64,000 bases of DNA from Clostridium beijerinckii HUN142 (GCF_000621745.1 NZ_JHXK01000030.1:1-64000), one strand, 5' to 3'. Shown: positions 43,652 through 53,506, numbered from the stretch's first letter. Made by a program: numbers and translations. The notes: a model not told the origin generated them from the sequence alone.

Positions 43652-44530
43652 CTATTTAATTATTAAATCTCCATCATATGATGTAATTATTTTATATAAA
43701 TCAGGGCGACGATCTCTGAATATTCCCCATTCAATACGTTGTGTCTCCAATTGATCTAAATCAAATTCAGAAACTAATACTGTTTCTTCTGTACGATTAG
43801 CTTCAACAATTTTATTTCCTTGAGGACCTGCTATAAAAGAAGAACCATAAAATGTTATTTTAGAATCTTCATCTTCTTCAACTCCAACACGGTTTGATGC
43901 AATTACAGGAACTAAATTTGCAGCAGCATGACCTAACATGCAAGCCTGCCAATGGTCTTTTGAATCAATAGAACCGTCTTGTGGCTCAGAGCCAATAGCA
44001 GTAGGATAGAATATCATTTCAGCTCCCATTAAAGTCATGCATCTAGCAGCCTCAGGATACCATTGGTCCCAACAGATACCTACACCTATTTTTCCGTAGC
44101 GTGTATTCCATACTTTAAATCCGGTATCTCCAGGATTAAAGTAGAATTTTTCTTCATATCCAGGACCATCAGGAATGTGACTCTTTCTGTAAGTTCCAAG
44201 TATTTCACCATTAGCATCGATTATCGCTATAGCATTATATCTAGCATAATTCTTCTTTTCATAGAAGCTGATTGGTAACACTACCTTAAGCTCTTTAGCA
44301 ATTTCTTTAAAATGATTTATTGCTTTATTTTGTGCTACTTCGGTAGCATATACGTAGTAATCAGACTTCTCTTTTTGACAAAAATATGGAGTTTCAAATA
44401 ATTCTTGAAGTAGAATAATTTGAGCACCTTTTCCAGCTGCTTCTCTTACGAATTTTTCTGCTTTAGAAATATTTTCATCAATATTACAAGAACAGCTCAT
44501 TTGTGTAGCTGCAACTTTAACTTTTCTCAT
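43652..44530 (-). CDS. aguB: N-carbamoylputrescine amidase
   Basis: A 292-residue nitrilase-fold enzyme that hydrolyses N-carbamoylputrescine to putrescine, CO2 and ammonia. The catalytic triad is in LLQELFETPYF (Glu), RKSHIPDGPGYEEKFYF (Lys) and GVGICWDQWYPEAAR (Cys). GAGGTGATAAC precedes the start. It follows aguA by 22 bases, so the two are one agmatine degradation operon. Confidence 0.95.
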   Translation of the reverse strand: MRKVKVAATQMSCSCNIDENISKAEKFVREAAGKGAQIILLQELFETPYFCQKEKSDYYVYATEVAQNKAINHFKEIAKELKVVLPISFYEKKNYARYNAIAIIDANGEILGTYRKSHIPDGPGYEEKFYFNPGDTGFKVWNTRYGKIGVGICWDQWYPEAARCMTLMGAEMIFYPTAIGSEPQDGSIDSKDHWQACMLGHAAANLVPVIASNRVGVEEDEDSKITFYGSSFIAGPQGNKIVEANRTEETVLVSEFDLDQLETQRIEWGIFRDRRPDLYKIITSYDGDLIIK

Positions 44531-44552
44531 GTTATCACCTCATCTTATTTTT

Positions 44553-45596
44553 CTATAGTACTTTTAGGTTTCTTGGAAATGGCATTTGTTGAGTTGTGCA
44601 ATGTACATTACCGCCTTCTTTAATAACAGCCATTCCATCTACAGTTCTTATTCTTCTTTTTGGGAAAGTTAAACTTAATACCTTCTCAGCCATTTTGTCT
44701 GCTTCTGATGCATTTCCAGCAAAAGTTGGTAAGATAATACCATCATTAACAAAATAAAAGTTTAGATAACTTAGAGTTAGCCTTTCTCCTTTGTATTCAG
44801 CTCTAGGTGGTTGAGTGATTGGAATAATTTCAAACTTTCTACCTTTTGCATCTGTAGAATTTTTTAGGATTTCAATATTTTCTAAAGTAATTCTGTAATT
44901 TGCATCATTTTGGTCATCGCAAGTTTGAATAATTATTTTAGCAGGTTCAGCAAAGCAGGCTATATTATCAACATGGCCGTCAGTTTCATCGCCATCAAGT
45001 CCATTCTTAAGCCAGATAATTTTTTCTATATTTAAGTATTGTTTTAAGTATGTTTCAATTTGTTCTCTGGTAAGGTCTGGGTTTCTATTAGGATTTAGCA
45101 AACATTCTTCAGTAGTAATTAATGTTCCTTCACCATCAGTATGAAGAGAACCACCTTCCATAATTAAAGGAGCATCGAATCTTCTAATATTATAATGCTC
45201 TAAAATTTGTGGAGCTACTTTATCATCTAAATCCCATGGAGCATATTTTTCACCCCAGGCATTAAATTTCCAATTTACACCTGCCCTATTTCCGTCGTCA
45301 TCAATTATGAATGTAGGTCCATTATCTCTAAGCCATGCATCACTATGTTCAATAGGGAGTAATTCTATATTAGACTCACTAAAAAGTTTTTTTACATTAT
45401 CCAATTCATCTGGATTAACAATTACTGAAACTGGCTCAAATTCAGCAATTGCTTGAATATATTCTGCATATCCAGCACAAACATCTTCATAGTTATCTGG
45501 ATGACACATTGAATCTTTCACTGGCCAAGATATGAATGTACGCTCATGAGCAGTCCATTCAGCAGGCATTTTATAATTAAAATCTTTTGGATACAT
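44553..45596 (-). CDS. aguA: agmatine deiminase
   Basis: A 347-residue guanidino-group deiminase that converts agmatine to N-carbamoylputrescine. Family marks are MPAEWTAHERTFISWP, DAWLRDNGPTFI, NAWGEKYAPWDLD, DGDETDGHVDN and the C-terminal GGNVHCTTQQMPFP with catalytic Cys333. The start is placed at the second Met, which has AAAGAGGT at good spacing; a start six codons earlier lacks one. Arginine decarboxylase is not in the window. Confidence 0.95.
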   Translation of the reverse strand: MYPKDFNYKMPAEWTAHERTFISWPVKDSMCHPDNYEDVCAGYAEYIQAIAEFEPVSVIVNPDELDNVKKLFSESNIELLPIEHSDAWLRDNGPTFIIDDDGNRAGVNWKFNAWGEKYAPWDLDDKVAPQILEHYNIRRFDAPLIMEGGSLHTDGEGTLITTEECLLNPNRNPDLTREQIETYLKQYLNIEKIIWLKNGLDGDETDGHVDNIACFAEPAKIIIQTCDDQNDANYRITLENIEILKNSTDAKGRKFEIIPITQPPRAEYKGERLTLSYLNFYFVNDGIILPTFAGNASEADKMAEKVLSLTFPKRRIRTVDGMAVIKEGGNVHCTTQQMPFPRNLKVL

Positions 45597-45994
45597 ACAA
45601 TACCTCTTTTTCATGCTTATATTTTATATTTTTAATACTATATATAGTATCTATCATATAATAAACTCCACATTGCATCAATGTCAAGGCCTGAATTACA
45701 GGAAGAATATAGACGAATTTTTAACAGTTATATTTTAAAAAATAGGGTATAAATTTTTATGCGTATTTTAATTATTGCAATTGTAATTTAACTAGTAATA
45801 GCCAATCATTAAATGGCAACACGTAATTAATTATGTTTTTGTGAAAATTGTAGAAATATACATCTATAAACGTTATCATAGGCCTAATATAAAATATTAC
45901 ACTATTTTCATAGATTAAACGTATAATTCATTGTGCTAAAATTATAGTGGTTATTATAACCATGTTTTATAGAATAAAGTATGGAGTGATTATT
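45597..45994. other. divergent intergenic region between aguA and the MFS gene
   Basis: Apart from the palindrome, AT-rich promoter DNA with no gene or clear RNA. Confidence 0.4.
45635..45650. promoter_or_regulatory. palindrome upstream of aguA
   Basis: ATACTATATATAGTAT is a perfect 16-base palindrome about 40 bases before the aguA ATG, possibly an operator or part of the promoter. Confidence 0.4.
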
Positions 45995-47200
45995 ATGAAC
46001 TATATTCAAAAAGGTACACGTGAATTTCGCCATGCTAGTATTGCGTTATTTGCTGGCGGCTTTAATACATTTGCGATTTTATATTGTACTCAACCATTAA
46101 TGCCTTATTTGTCTAAGGAATTTGGTATATCACCTACCATAGCGAGTTTGTCACTATCGGTTACGACATGTACGCTGGCAGTTAGTATGCTGATTTTTGG
46201 TTCATTGTCGGAGGTATTGGGGAGAAAGCCAATTATGTGTTTTTCTCTTTTTGCATCATCAATACTAGCAGTATTAACAGCTGTTGTTCCTAATTTTAAC
46301 AGTTTGTTAGTAATACGATGCTTGCAAGGATTCGTTTTGGCAGGGTTGCCTGCTATAGCTATGGCTTATATTAGCGAGGAAATCGACAAATCAAGTTTAG
46401 GATTAGTAATGGGATTATATATAAGTGGTAATTCTATAGGTGGAATGAGTGGACGTATTATTATAGGAGTAATTAATGATTTTTTTAATTGGAGATTAGC
46501 ATTAGCTATTATAGGTATTTTAGGTCTTATTTCAAGTTTTTTATTTTGGAGAAAACTGCCTCTATCAAAGCATTTCGAGGCCAGATCTTTTGAAATTAAA
46601 AAATTAGTTAAATCTAGTTTTAATCATTTAAAGAATCCTAATCTTCTTTGCTTATATTGTATTGGATTTTTGATTATGGGAAGTTTTGTTTCGCTATATA
46701 ATTTTATAGGTTTCCAATTAATTGAAAGACCATACAATTTAAGCCAAACTTTAGTTAGTTTTATTTTTGTGATATATATTGTAGGCACATTTAGTTCAAC
46801 ATTTATGGGACGTCTAGCTGATAAGCATGGGCAATATATAATGTTATGCATTTCAATTTTTATAATGTTATTTGGGATAAGCATTACATTAAATGCAAGT
46901 CTTTTGCTAAAGATTATTGGAATAGCTCTTTTGACATTTGGTTTCTTTGCAGGACATTCAATAATTAGTAGTTGGATTGGAAAAATAGCAACTCATGATA
47001 AGGCTCAGGCATCATCACTTTATCTATTGTTTTATTATGTAGGCTCAAGCGTTGGAGGAACTGCTGGAGGAACTTTTTGGTCTTTATATGGATGGGAAGG
47101 CGTTGTTATTATGATATCATGCTTTTTAGCAATTGCATTTTTTATCCTAATTGGCTTATCATCAGTTTTAAAACTTATTAAGATAGAAAATCATGGATAG
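45995..47200 (+). CDS. MFS transporter, YnfM/YybF type
   Basis: A 401-residue, 12-segment major facilitator. The early FNTFAILYCTQPLMPYLSKEF and the A-motif-like GSLSEVLGRKPIM in loop 2-3 point to the drug-proton antiporter group with YnfM/YybF-like members. Substrate unknown. I start it at 45995, after GGAGTGATT; an in-frame ATG at 45947 lacks a site. It faces the RNA genes on the minus strand. Confidence 0.85.
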   Translation: MNYIQKGTREFRHASIALFAGGFNTFAILYCTQPLMPYLSKEFGISPTIASLSLSVTTCTLAVSMLIFGSLSEVLGRKPIMCFSLFASSILAVLTAVVPNFNSLLVIRCLQGFVLAGLPAIAMAYISEEIDKSSLGLVMGLYISGNSIGGMSGRIIIGVINDFFNWRLALAIIGILGLISSFLFWRKLPLSKHFEARSFEIKKLVKSSFNHLKNPNLLCLYCIGFLIMGSFVSLYNFIGFQLIERPYNLSQTLVSFIFVIYIVGTFSSTFMGRLADKHGQYIMLCISIFIMLFGISITLNASLLLKIIGIALLTFGFFAGHSIISSWIGKIATHDKAQASSLYLLFYYVGSSVGGTAGGTFWSLYGWEGVVIMISCFLAIAFFILIGLSSVLKLIKIENHG

Positions 47201-47221
47201 AACCTCGATTATTTGCAAGAA

Positions 47222-47258
47222 ATCAAAAAGCCAATGCTTAATGTTGTTAAGCATTGGC
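47222..47258 (-). terminator. terminator of the SRP RNA / unknown RNA transcript
   Basis: GCCAATGCTTAA / TTAAGCATTGGC with 5-base loop; on the minus strand TTTTT follows. Confidence 0.92.
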
Positions 47259-47476
47259 TTTAAATCTCTAAAATAAGATCCAAAATATCGGTACTCCAAT
47301 TTTGACGCCTATCTCTCGATAGGTGGGTGTTTTCACAGATGCCTCAATCGCTTTTAAAACCGTAAAAGGATTCACTCAAAAGTACATTTCATCATCTAAA
47401 TATTAAACTCCCGAATTTAATTTGTAGGTTCAAAATAAGAGCTTAACGAATATCTCAGAATTAATAATCAAGGAAA
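47230..47476 (-). ncRNA. unknown structured RNA, copy B, downstream of SRP RNA
   Basis: Aligns along its length with copy A (37980-38219), including GTTAAGCTCTTATTTTGAACC in two blocks, the CCTATC-GAGA-GATAGG hairpin with a GNRA loop, the ATTGAG/TTTAAT pairing and the terminator. It begins right after the 3' end of SRP RNA with no terminator between, so it is probably co-transcribed and cut apart. Family unknown. Confidence 0.75.
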
Positions 47477-47740
47477 CGTGCACTCATTGTTGACAATTAA
47501 CATACTTGCGCTACTAATATAGTTAGCTCAAACTAGGTTTATCCACGGCACTCAGAAGTTATCATTTACCGCTGCTTCCTTCCAGATCTGACGGAATTCA
47601 CGAGTTTCTGCTGCATGGGACCCGATTCTCAACACCACTTGTATTAGACTGACCAAATAGATTAAAGCCTATAATGAGAATTCAATCCTGCTATAGCGGA
47701 TTGCAGGTTACAGGGCACCGCTATCTCCCCATCTAGCACG
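47477..47740 (-). ncRNA. ffs: signal recognition particle RNA, large bacterial type
   Basis: The roughly 264-nt RNA is clear on the minus strand: 5' CGTGCTAGATGGGGAG, the Alu-domain GGTGCCCTGTAACC region, GTGGTGTTGAG, and the domain IV hairpin with GATCTGGAAGGAAGCAGCGG (GGAA tetraloop and the conserved internal loop). The 3' end GTGCACG pairs with the 5' end. This follows the Bacillus/Clostridium scRNA architecture including the Alu domain. It is not next to dnaX or a tRNA-Ser gene as is common in Firmicutes. Confidence 0.95.
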
Positions 47741-47764
47741 AAAATTACTTATAATGACAAGTAT

Positions 47765-47832
47765 TTTCTTGCCGTGAAATAATAATAACATCTTTGAAGC
47801 TTATATTCAAGAGATATTTCCGTGGGAATTTA
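47765..47832 (-). promoter_or_regulatory. promoter region of ffs, shared with copy A
   Basis: TTCACG followed 17 bases later by ATTATA and the RNA start about 10-20 bases on; the block TTCACGGC, AT-rich GTTATTAT and ATCTCTTGAA is shared with the region upstream of copy A. Confidence 0.6.
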
Positions 47833-47971
47833 AGTGCATATTTGATAAGTTTACAGTATTTGGAAAAATATTCTTCTAAAAAGTTGTATGATTAGTTAGG
47901 AATAAATTATCATAACTTGTTGAACAATAATAACAAATATGTTCATATAACTTGAGTAAGGAGTACTATTT

Positions 47972-49609
47972 ATGAGTATTAAAAATGTTCAGCGTCAAGA
48001 AATAGAAAAAGTTTATGGTAAAATAAGTCCATTTGAATTCAAAAATGAATTAATAAATTTAGCTGAGGGGCAAAGAAAAAAGAGCGCCCGTACGTTATTA
48101 AATGCAGGAAGAGGTAATCCTAACTGGACGGCTGCAACACCTAGAGAGGCTTTTTTTACTTTTGGAATTTTTGCGGTAGAAGAAACAAGAAGAGTTTGGA
48201 ATGACGGCGATTTAGCTGGTATGCCTAAAAAAGAGGGGATAGCAGAAAGGTTTTATAAATTTTTAGATAAAAATAAAGAGATGGCAGGAATAGGGCTTTT
48301 AAGAAGAATAATTGATTATGGTATTAAAAATCAAGGTTTTGATGCAGACTCATGGATATTTGAGCTTGCAGATTCGATTATAGGAGATAATTATCCAGTA
48401 CCAGATAGAATGCTAATACATATTGAAAAAATTGTTCATGAGTATCTTGTCTCAGAACTTTGCTATAATAAACCTCCTGTAGGTAGATTTAATATCTTTG
48501 CTGTTGAGGGGGCTACTGCAGCAATGTGCTATATATTCGATAGTTTAATTGCAAATGAATTATTAGCCCCTGGAGATAAAATAGGACTAATGGTTCCAGT
48601 TTTTACACCTTATTTAGAAATACCACATTTACCACGTTATAATTTTGAAATTATACACATTAAAGCAATAGAATTAACTAGGGATGGAACTCATACTTGG
48701 CAATACCCAGAATCAGAACTTAATAAGCTTAAAGATTCAAGTATTAAAGCGTTATTTGTTGTTAATCCAAGCAATCCGCCTTCTGTGGCAATTAAGCCAG
48801 AGAGTATTAGGCAGTTAGTAAATATAGTAGAAAATTGTAACCCTGATTTAATGATTATTTCAGATGATGTCTATAGTACATTTGTAAATAATTATAGATC
48901 TCTAATGGCGGATTTACCATATAATACGATAGGTGTTTATTCTTTTTCGAAATATTTTGGAGTAACCGGCTGGAGGCTTGGAACAGTATCACTTTATACA
49001 GAGAATATCTTTGATAAATTATTAAAGAATTTGCCGGAAGATAAAAAGGTTGAGTTAAGGCAGAGGTATGGAGCACTTTCAACAACTCCGGATGATATAA
49101 AATTTATAGATAGAATTGTAGCGGACAGTCGTCAAGTGGCCCTCAATCATACGGCAGGATTATCAACTCCACAGCAAGTCCAAATGGCCTTCTTTTGTAC
49201 GTTTGCTCTATTAGACGAAGAAAACATATATAAGAAACAAACAAAAGATATTTGCAAACGAAGACAAAAACTTTTGTTTAAGGGTTTAGGATTAGATTTA
49301 AGAGAAGATCCGTATGATGCTGCATATTATACTGAATTTGATTTATTAGAATGGGCTACTTGCTATTATGGAAGTGAATTTGGCGAATATCTTCAAATTA
49401 ACTATAAGCCGGTAGATATTTTATATAAATTAGCTGAGGAATCAGCCATAGTTCTATTAAGTGGTGGAGGATTTAAAGGCCCAGAGTGGTCAATTAGAAT
49501 ATCTCTGGCTAATCTTAATGACGATGCATATTCAAGAATTGGAGAGGCACTTCATAAAATTTTAGATGAATATGTTAATTCGTGGAGAAATCAAGGAAAT
49601 AAGTTGTAA
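47972..49609 (+). CDS. aspD: bifunctional aspartate aminotransferase / aspartate 4-decarboxylase
   Basis: A 545-residue PLP enzyme that releases CO2 from aspartate to give alanine and also transaminates. Marks: LNAGRGNPNWTAATPREAFF, the long N-terminal insertion typical of AspD, VVNPSNPPSVAI, ISDDVYSTF and the PLP-Lys segment SFSKYFGVTGWRLG. It would make alanine, and in some bacteria proton motive force together with an aspartate/alanine antiporter, which is not adjacent here. AAGGAG precedes the start. Confidence 0.95.
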   Translation: MSIKNVQRQEIEKVYGKISPFEFKNELINLAEGQRKKSARTLLNAGRGNPNWTAATPREAFFTFGIFAVEETRRVWNDGDLAGMPKKEGIAERFYKFLDKNKEMAGIGLLRRIIDYGIKNQGFDADSWIFELADSIIGDNYPVPDRMLIHIEKIVHEYLVSELCYNKPPVGRFNIFAVEGATAAMCYIFDSLIANELLAPGDKIGLMVPVFTPYLEIPHLPRYNFEIIHIKAIELTRDGTHTWQYPESELNKLKDSSIKALFVVNPSNPPSVAIKPESIRQLVNIVENCNPDLMIISDDVYSTFVNNYRSLMADLPYNTIGVYSFSKYFGVTGWRLGTVSLYTENIFDKLLKNLPEDKKVELRQRYGALSTTPDDIKFIDRIVADSRQVALNHTAGLSTPQQVQMAFFCTFALLDEENIYKKQTKDICKRRQKLLFKGLGLDLREDPYDAAYYTEFDLLEWATCYYGSEFGEYLQINYKPVDILYKLAEESAIVLLSGGGFKGPEWSIRISLANLNDDAYSRIGEALHKILDEYVNSWRNQGNKL

Positions 49610-49662
49610 GAAAACTAAGAAGATAACTAGTGTTGATTTAGTTATCTTCTTAGTTTTCTTAC
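49608..49662. terminator. shared terminator between convergent aspD and the next gene
   Basis: A 22-bp perfect stem (49608-49629 with 49639-49660), 9-base loop, between convergent genes. Confidence 0.9.
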
Positions 49663-50177
49663 TGTTTCTTTAACTCAAAAAGTGCTCCACCTAATAAGGC
49701 ATAGACCTTTTTATCATCTGTAATAAAAAGAGTTGCAGAATGACCTGCCTTTTCCGGCTGAGTTATTTTTATATATTTAATTTTATCACCTGAAATACCA
49801 ATATTTTTGAAAGTATCATTATAAGTGTTATAAAATTCTGAGGATGCAATTGTTCCTTCATTAATAATTGGGTCAGATACAGATCCAATTATTGAAGAAA
49901 TTTTATCTTTCTCTATAGTAAATTTTTGACCTATGCATAGAGAGAGAGTAGACTCGCTTAGAGTTGTTTTTATATTAGAAGGTATATGCTTTTCAATAGT
50001 CCAGGTCCCATATAGACTTCTATAATATGAAGAATCTTGACTTTCACTGTTTGATGAATCGTTATTGTCCTTGGGGGGATTGCTATTAGAATATCTAAAA
50101 AAAGAAAATGCAGCTATGAGTACTATAAGTAATATTATTAGTAGTATATAAAATTTTTTTGATTTAGAGTTTTTCAT
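49659..50177 (-). CDS. membrane-anchored hypothetical protein
   Basis: A 172-residue protein with one N-terminal membrane segment (about 10-28) and an Asn/Ser-rich spacer (NSNPPKDNNDSSNSESQDSS) leading to an external domain of about 120 residues that begins YGTWTIEKHIPS. Start chosen at the Met eight codons into the longest frame because AGGAGG is at suitable spacing. The LYGTWTI opening suggests a lipocalin-like or 'lipoprotein' domain, but no family is certain. Confidence 0.7.
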   Translation of the reverse strand: MKNSKSKKFYILLIILLIVLIAAFSFFRYSNSNPPKDNNDSSNSESQDSSYYRSLYGTWTIEKHIPSNIKTTLSESTLSLCIGQKFTIEKDKISSIIGSVSDPIINEGTIASSEFYNTYNDTFKNIGISGDKIKYIKITQPEKAGHSATLFITDDKKVYALLGGALFELKKQ

Positions 50178-50750
50178 TTTTTTGAGCCTCCTTACCATAT
50201 TCTATTATATAGTTTTTTTACATTTAAAAAATAATTCTGATTTATTCATAAAAATAATTTGAATTTCAAGTTTATTTGTGTAAAGAAGATGGGACTAGAA
50301 AATTCATGTTGATGTACTTCAAATAGTAACATAAGATTATATGACAAGGCGAGTATACATCCTTTTATAATGGAGGCTTCATTTGGAGTTGGGAAAGACG
50401 ATTAAAGCATGCTTCTTATTTCGGCGAGATGAATAAATCTAAGGTATATAGAAATATTTCCATACTTACCGAAATCATAAATATTTTGTTCCCAAAATCT
50501 ATGAAAATATCGCTGAAGGTTCTAAGCAGCAGGTTGTATCAACTTTAGCATGCCCCAACTTTCAGTTTGACAAGCGTTAGAGGAACAACCTACAATTAAG
50601 AACTTTTAGCAGCTCATTTTTAAATGTCTGCTACATAAAAATGTTTCTGCTTTTTAGCTGGGATATATTCCATAGTATAAATCTAGCTTATAATTGGTTT
50701 ATCTATATTGTTTAAGCATTTAGTGATTTATTTACTGAGAAAATTGCATA
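50178..50750. other. long non-coding region
   Basis: 573 bases without a gene. A broken open stretch near 50390-50600 reads as protein-like in pieces (HASYFGEMNKSKVYRNISIL, then HAPTFSLTSVRGTTYN after a stop), so it may be a decayed gene; I cannot name it. No tRNA, repeat or RNA motif seen. Confidence 0.35.
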
Positions 50751-51296
50751 TTATGAATGTATTTTTTTTAAACAATCTTCCAGCCATTCTATGTATGATT
50801 TCTCTCTCATGATAGCGCCATTTAATATTATATAGTCTCCGAAGCCAGGAGATGACAGTGTTGAGATGTCTTTTGTCTTTAAAAGCTCATCCATTGAATT
50901 TTCTAAGTATTCTAATCTTTCCATGTGTTTAGTTAATGTATTTTTAAACTGCTTTATTAAGGTATCGTGATCCATCTCATCACAAAAATAAGCCTTAAGC
51001 TTAAAAATATCCTTTGGTGTTGGTTCTAAAGGATCATCTTTTGAAAGCCATTTTTGCAATGATTTTCGTCCTTTTTCAGTTATACTATACAACTTTTTTT
51101 CTAATTTTTCTCCCTGTATAACCGTTTCGTAGGAAATTAGCCCTTCGTCGGTTAATTTCTTTAATTCAGGATATATTTGGCTATGCTTAGCATACCAAAA
51201 TTCAACTAACCCAGAATTAAATTCTTTTGTTATATCATATCCAGTTAAAGGATTTCTATTAATAAGTCCTAAAATAGCATATTTTAAAGTTCTCAT
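50751..51296 (-). CDS. PadR family transcriptional regulator
   Basis: A 181-residue PadR protein: winged helix at 1-85 (LKYAILGLINRNPLTGYDITKEF, then HSQIYPELKKLTDEGLISYE) and a C-terminal Vir/dimerisation helix pair (about 100-178). PadR proteins sense phenolics or other small molecules and repress a neighbouring gene. It is divergent from the 51512 reductase gene, with a perfect PadR operator between them. AGAGGTG precedes the start. Confidence 0.93.
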   Translation of the reverse strand: MRTLKYAILGLINRNPLTGYDITKEFNSGLVEFWYAKHSQIYPELKKLTDEGLISYETVIQGEKLEKKLYSITEKGRKSLQKWLSKDDPLEPTPKDIFKLKAYFCDEMDHDTLIKQFKNTLTKHMERLEYLENSMDELLKTKDISTLSSPGFGDYIILNGAIMREKSYIEWLEDCLKKIHS

Positions 51297-51408
51297 ACAT
51301 GCACCTCTAATATTTCTATATCTTATCTAAATGTTATTTGTTTAAGTTTATTCAATGACAATTTTAGCATAGTAAAATATAAAGTGAAACAGAAAGATAT
51401 TAAGCACC

Positions 51409-51432
51409 AAACATGTAAATATTGACATGTTT
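51409..51432. promoter_or_regulatory. PadR operator
   Basis: AAACATGT-N8-ACATGTTT contains the PadR consensus ATGT-N8-ACAT with extended symmetry, in the 215-base divergent region, nearer the reductase gene. Confidence 0.82.
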
Positions 51433-51511
51433 ATTTTTTCAGTATTATAATTGATTAGAGGTACCCAATTAATCAGATAATTAAACGTTTAAACATTATA
51501 GGAGGAAATTT

Positions 51512-53506
51512 ATGAATAAGTATAAAAAGCTATTTGAACCTATTAAAATTGGTAGCTGTGAGATAAAGAATCGTTTTGCATTAGCACCAATGGGGCCACT
51601 TGGACTAGCTGACAGCGAAGGTGGATTTAATCAAAGAGGAATTGACTACTATACTGAAAGAGCCAAAGGTGGGACAGGCTTAATTATCACTGGAGTTACT
51701 TTTGTAGATAATGAAGTAGAAGAACATGGTATGCCAAGTACTCCATGTCCTACACATAATCAAGTACATTTTGTTAGAACAAGCAAAGAAATGACTGAAA
51801 GGATACATGCATATAATGCAAAAGTATTTTTACAAATGTCAGGTGGATTTGGTAGAGTTACTATTCCTACTAATCTTGGAGAATATCCACCAGTTGCACC
51901 ATCAGCAATTCAACATAGATGGCTTGATAAAATATGTCGTGAGCTTACAATAGATGAAATTAAATCTATAGTTAAAAAATTTGGAGATGGGGCTTATAAC
52001 GCAAAGAGAGCAGGATTTGATGGAGTGCAAATTCATGCTGTACATGAAGGTTATTTAATAGATCAATTTGCTATTTCATTATTTAATCATAGAACTGATG
52101 AATATGGTGGAAGCCTAGAAAATAGACTTAGATTTGCACGTGAAATAGTAGAAGAAATTAAAGATAGATGTGGAGAGGATTTCCCTGTAACTCTTAGATA
52201 TTCTCCAAAGAGTTTTATTAAAGATTTAAGAGATGGAGCACTTCCAGGAGAAGAATTTATTGAAAAAGGAAGAGATTTAGAAGAAGGTATTGAAGCTGCT
52301 AAGTTACTTGTGTCTTATGGATATGATTCATTAGATACAGACGTTGGATCTTATGATTCATGGTGGTGGAGTCACCCACCAATGTATCAAGAAAAGGGGT
52401 TATACAGACCATATGCTAAATTAATGAAAGAAACTGTTGATGTTCCAGTAATATGCGCTGGAAGAATGGACAATCCTGATATGGCTCTTGAGGCAATTGA
52501 AAATGGAACTTGTGATATTGTGAGTCTTGGAAGGCCACTTCTTGCAGATCCTGATTATGTAAATAAATTAAGGGCAAATAAGTGCAATTCAATTAGACCT
52601 TGTATATCATGTCAACAAGGATGTATGGGACGTCTTCAAAATTATGCTATGCTTAACTGTGCAGTAAATCCACAAGCATGTAAAGAAAAGGACAATGCAT
52701 TAACTCCTATATTAGGAAAGAAAAAAGTACTTATAGTTGGTGGCGGAGTTGCAGGTTGTGAAGCTGCAAGAGTTTTAGCTCTTAGAGGGCATGAACCAGT
52801 ACTTTATGAAAAGACTGATAGATTAGGTGGAAATCTTATACCAGGAGGTTCGCCAGACTTTAAGGAAGATGATATTGCATTAGCTAATTGGTATGCAAAC
52901 ACATTGAATGAACTAAATGTGGAAGTTAATTTAAATAGTGAAACCACAAAAGAACAAATATTAAGTTATAAGGCAGATTCTGTGATTATAGCAACAGGAT
53001 CTACTCCTAAAGTATTTTCATTGGGAGATGATGAGAAAGTATTTACAGCAGTAGATGTATTATTAGGAAAGAAAGAGTCAGGTAGTAATACTGTAGTAGT
53101 TGGCGGTGGATTAGTTGGTTGTGAATTAGCGCTTGATCTAGCTAAGAAGGGTAAGAAAGTTACTATAGTAGAAGCATTGCATAAGATTCTTGCACTAAAT
53201 GGACCTTTATGTTCTGCAAATAGTGAAATGCTTGAAAAATTAATACCATTTAACGGTATAGAAGTAAAAGTAAATTCAAAAGTTAAAGCTTATAAAGATG
53301 GAAATCTTGAGATAGAAACAAAAAATGGAGTAGAGAAAATTAAATGCGATTCAGTAATACTTTCAGTAGGATACAAAGAAGAAAATTCTTTATATAAAGA
53401 ATTAGAATTTGAAATTCCAGAAATTTATCTTTTAGGAGATGCACGTAAGGTTTCAAATATCATGTATGCTATCTGGGATGCATATGAAGTTGCAAACCAT
53501 ATATAA
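51512..53506 (+). CDS. NADH:flavin oxidoreductase of the 2,4-dienoyl-CoA/enoate reductase type
   Basis: A 664-residue three-part flavoenzyme. Residues 1-355 are an OYE-like TIM barrel (FALAPMGPLGLADSEGG, QIHAVHEGYLIDQF, ICAGRMDNPDMA). Cys364, Cys367, Cys371 and a fourth Cys near 383 (CISCQQGCMGRL, LNCAVNP) hold a [4Fe-4S] cluster. Residues about 405-660 are FAD- and NADH-binding (VGGGVAGCEAARVLALRG, VVGGGLVGCELALDLAKKG). Such enzymes reduce activated double bonds, e.g. 2-enoates, dienoyl-CoA or cinnamate-like acids. With PadR as controller, a phenolic or enoate substrate is likely. Confidence 0.92.
   Translation: MNKYKKLFEPIKIGSCEIKNRFALAPMGPLGLADSEGGFNQRGIDYYTERAKGGTGLIITGVTFVDNEVEEHGMPSTPCPTHNQVHFVRTSKEMTERIHAYNAKVFLQMSGGFGRVTIPTNLGEYPPVAPSAIQHRWLDKICRELTIDEIKSIVKKFGDGAYNAKRAGFDGVQIHAVHEGYLIDQFAISLFNHRTDEYGGSLENRLRFAREIVEEIKDRCGEDFPVTLRYSPKSFIKDLRDGALPGEEFIEKGRDLEEGIEAAKLLVSYGYDSLDTDVGSYDSWWWSHPPMYQEKGLYRPYAKLMKETVDVPVICAGRMDNPDMALEAIENGTCDIVSLGRPLLADPDYVNKLRANKCNSIRPCISCQQGCMGRLQNYAMLNCAVNPQACKEKDNALTPILGKKKVLIVGGGVAGCEAARVLALRGHEPVLYEKTDRLGGNLIPGGSPDFKEDDIALANWYANTLNELNVEVNLNSETTKEQILSYKADSVIIATGSTPKVFSLGDDEKVFTAVDVLLGKKESGSNTVVVGGGLVGCELALDLAKKGKKVTIVEALHKILALNGPLCSANSEMLEKLIPFNGIEVKVNSKVKAYKDGNLEIETKNGVEKIKCDSVILSVGYKEENSLYKELEFEIPEIYLLGDARKVSNIMYAIWDAYEVANHI

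Noticed and set aside
50390..50620. Transposase or other pseudogene
   Set aside because: Protein-like pieces are broken by stops and match no family I can name; no inverted repeats found.
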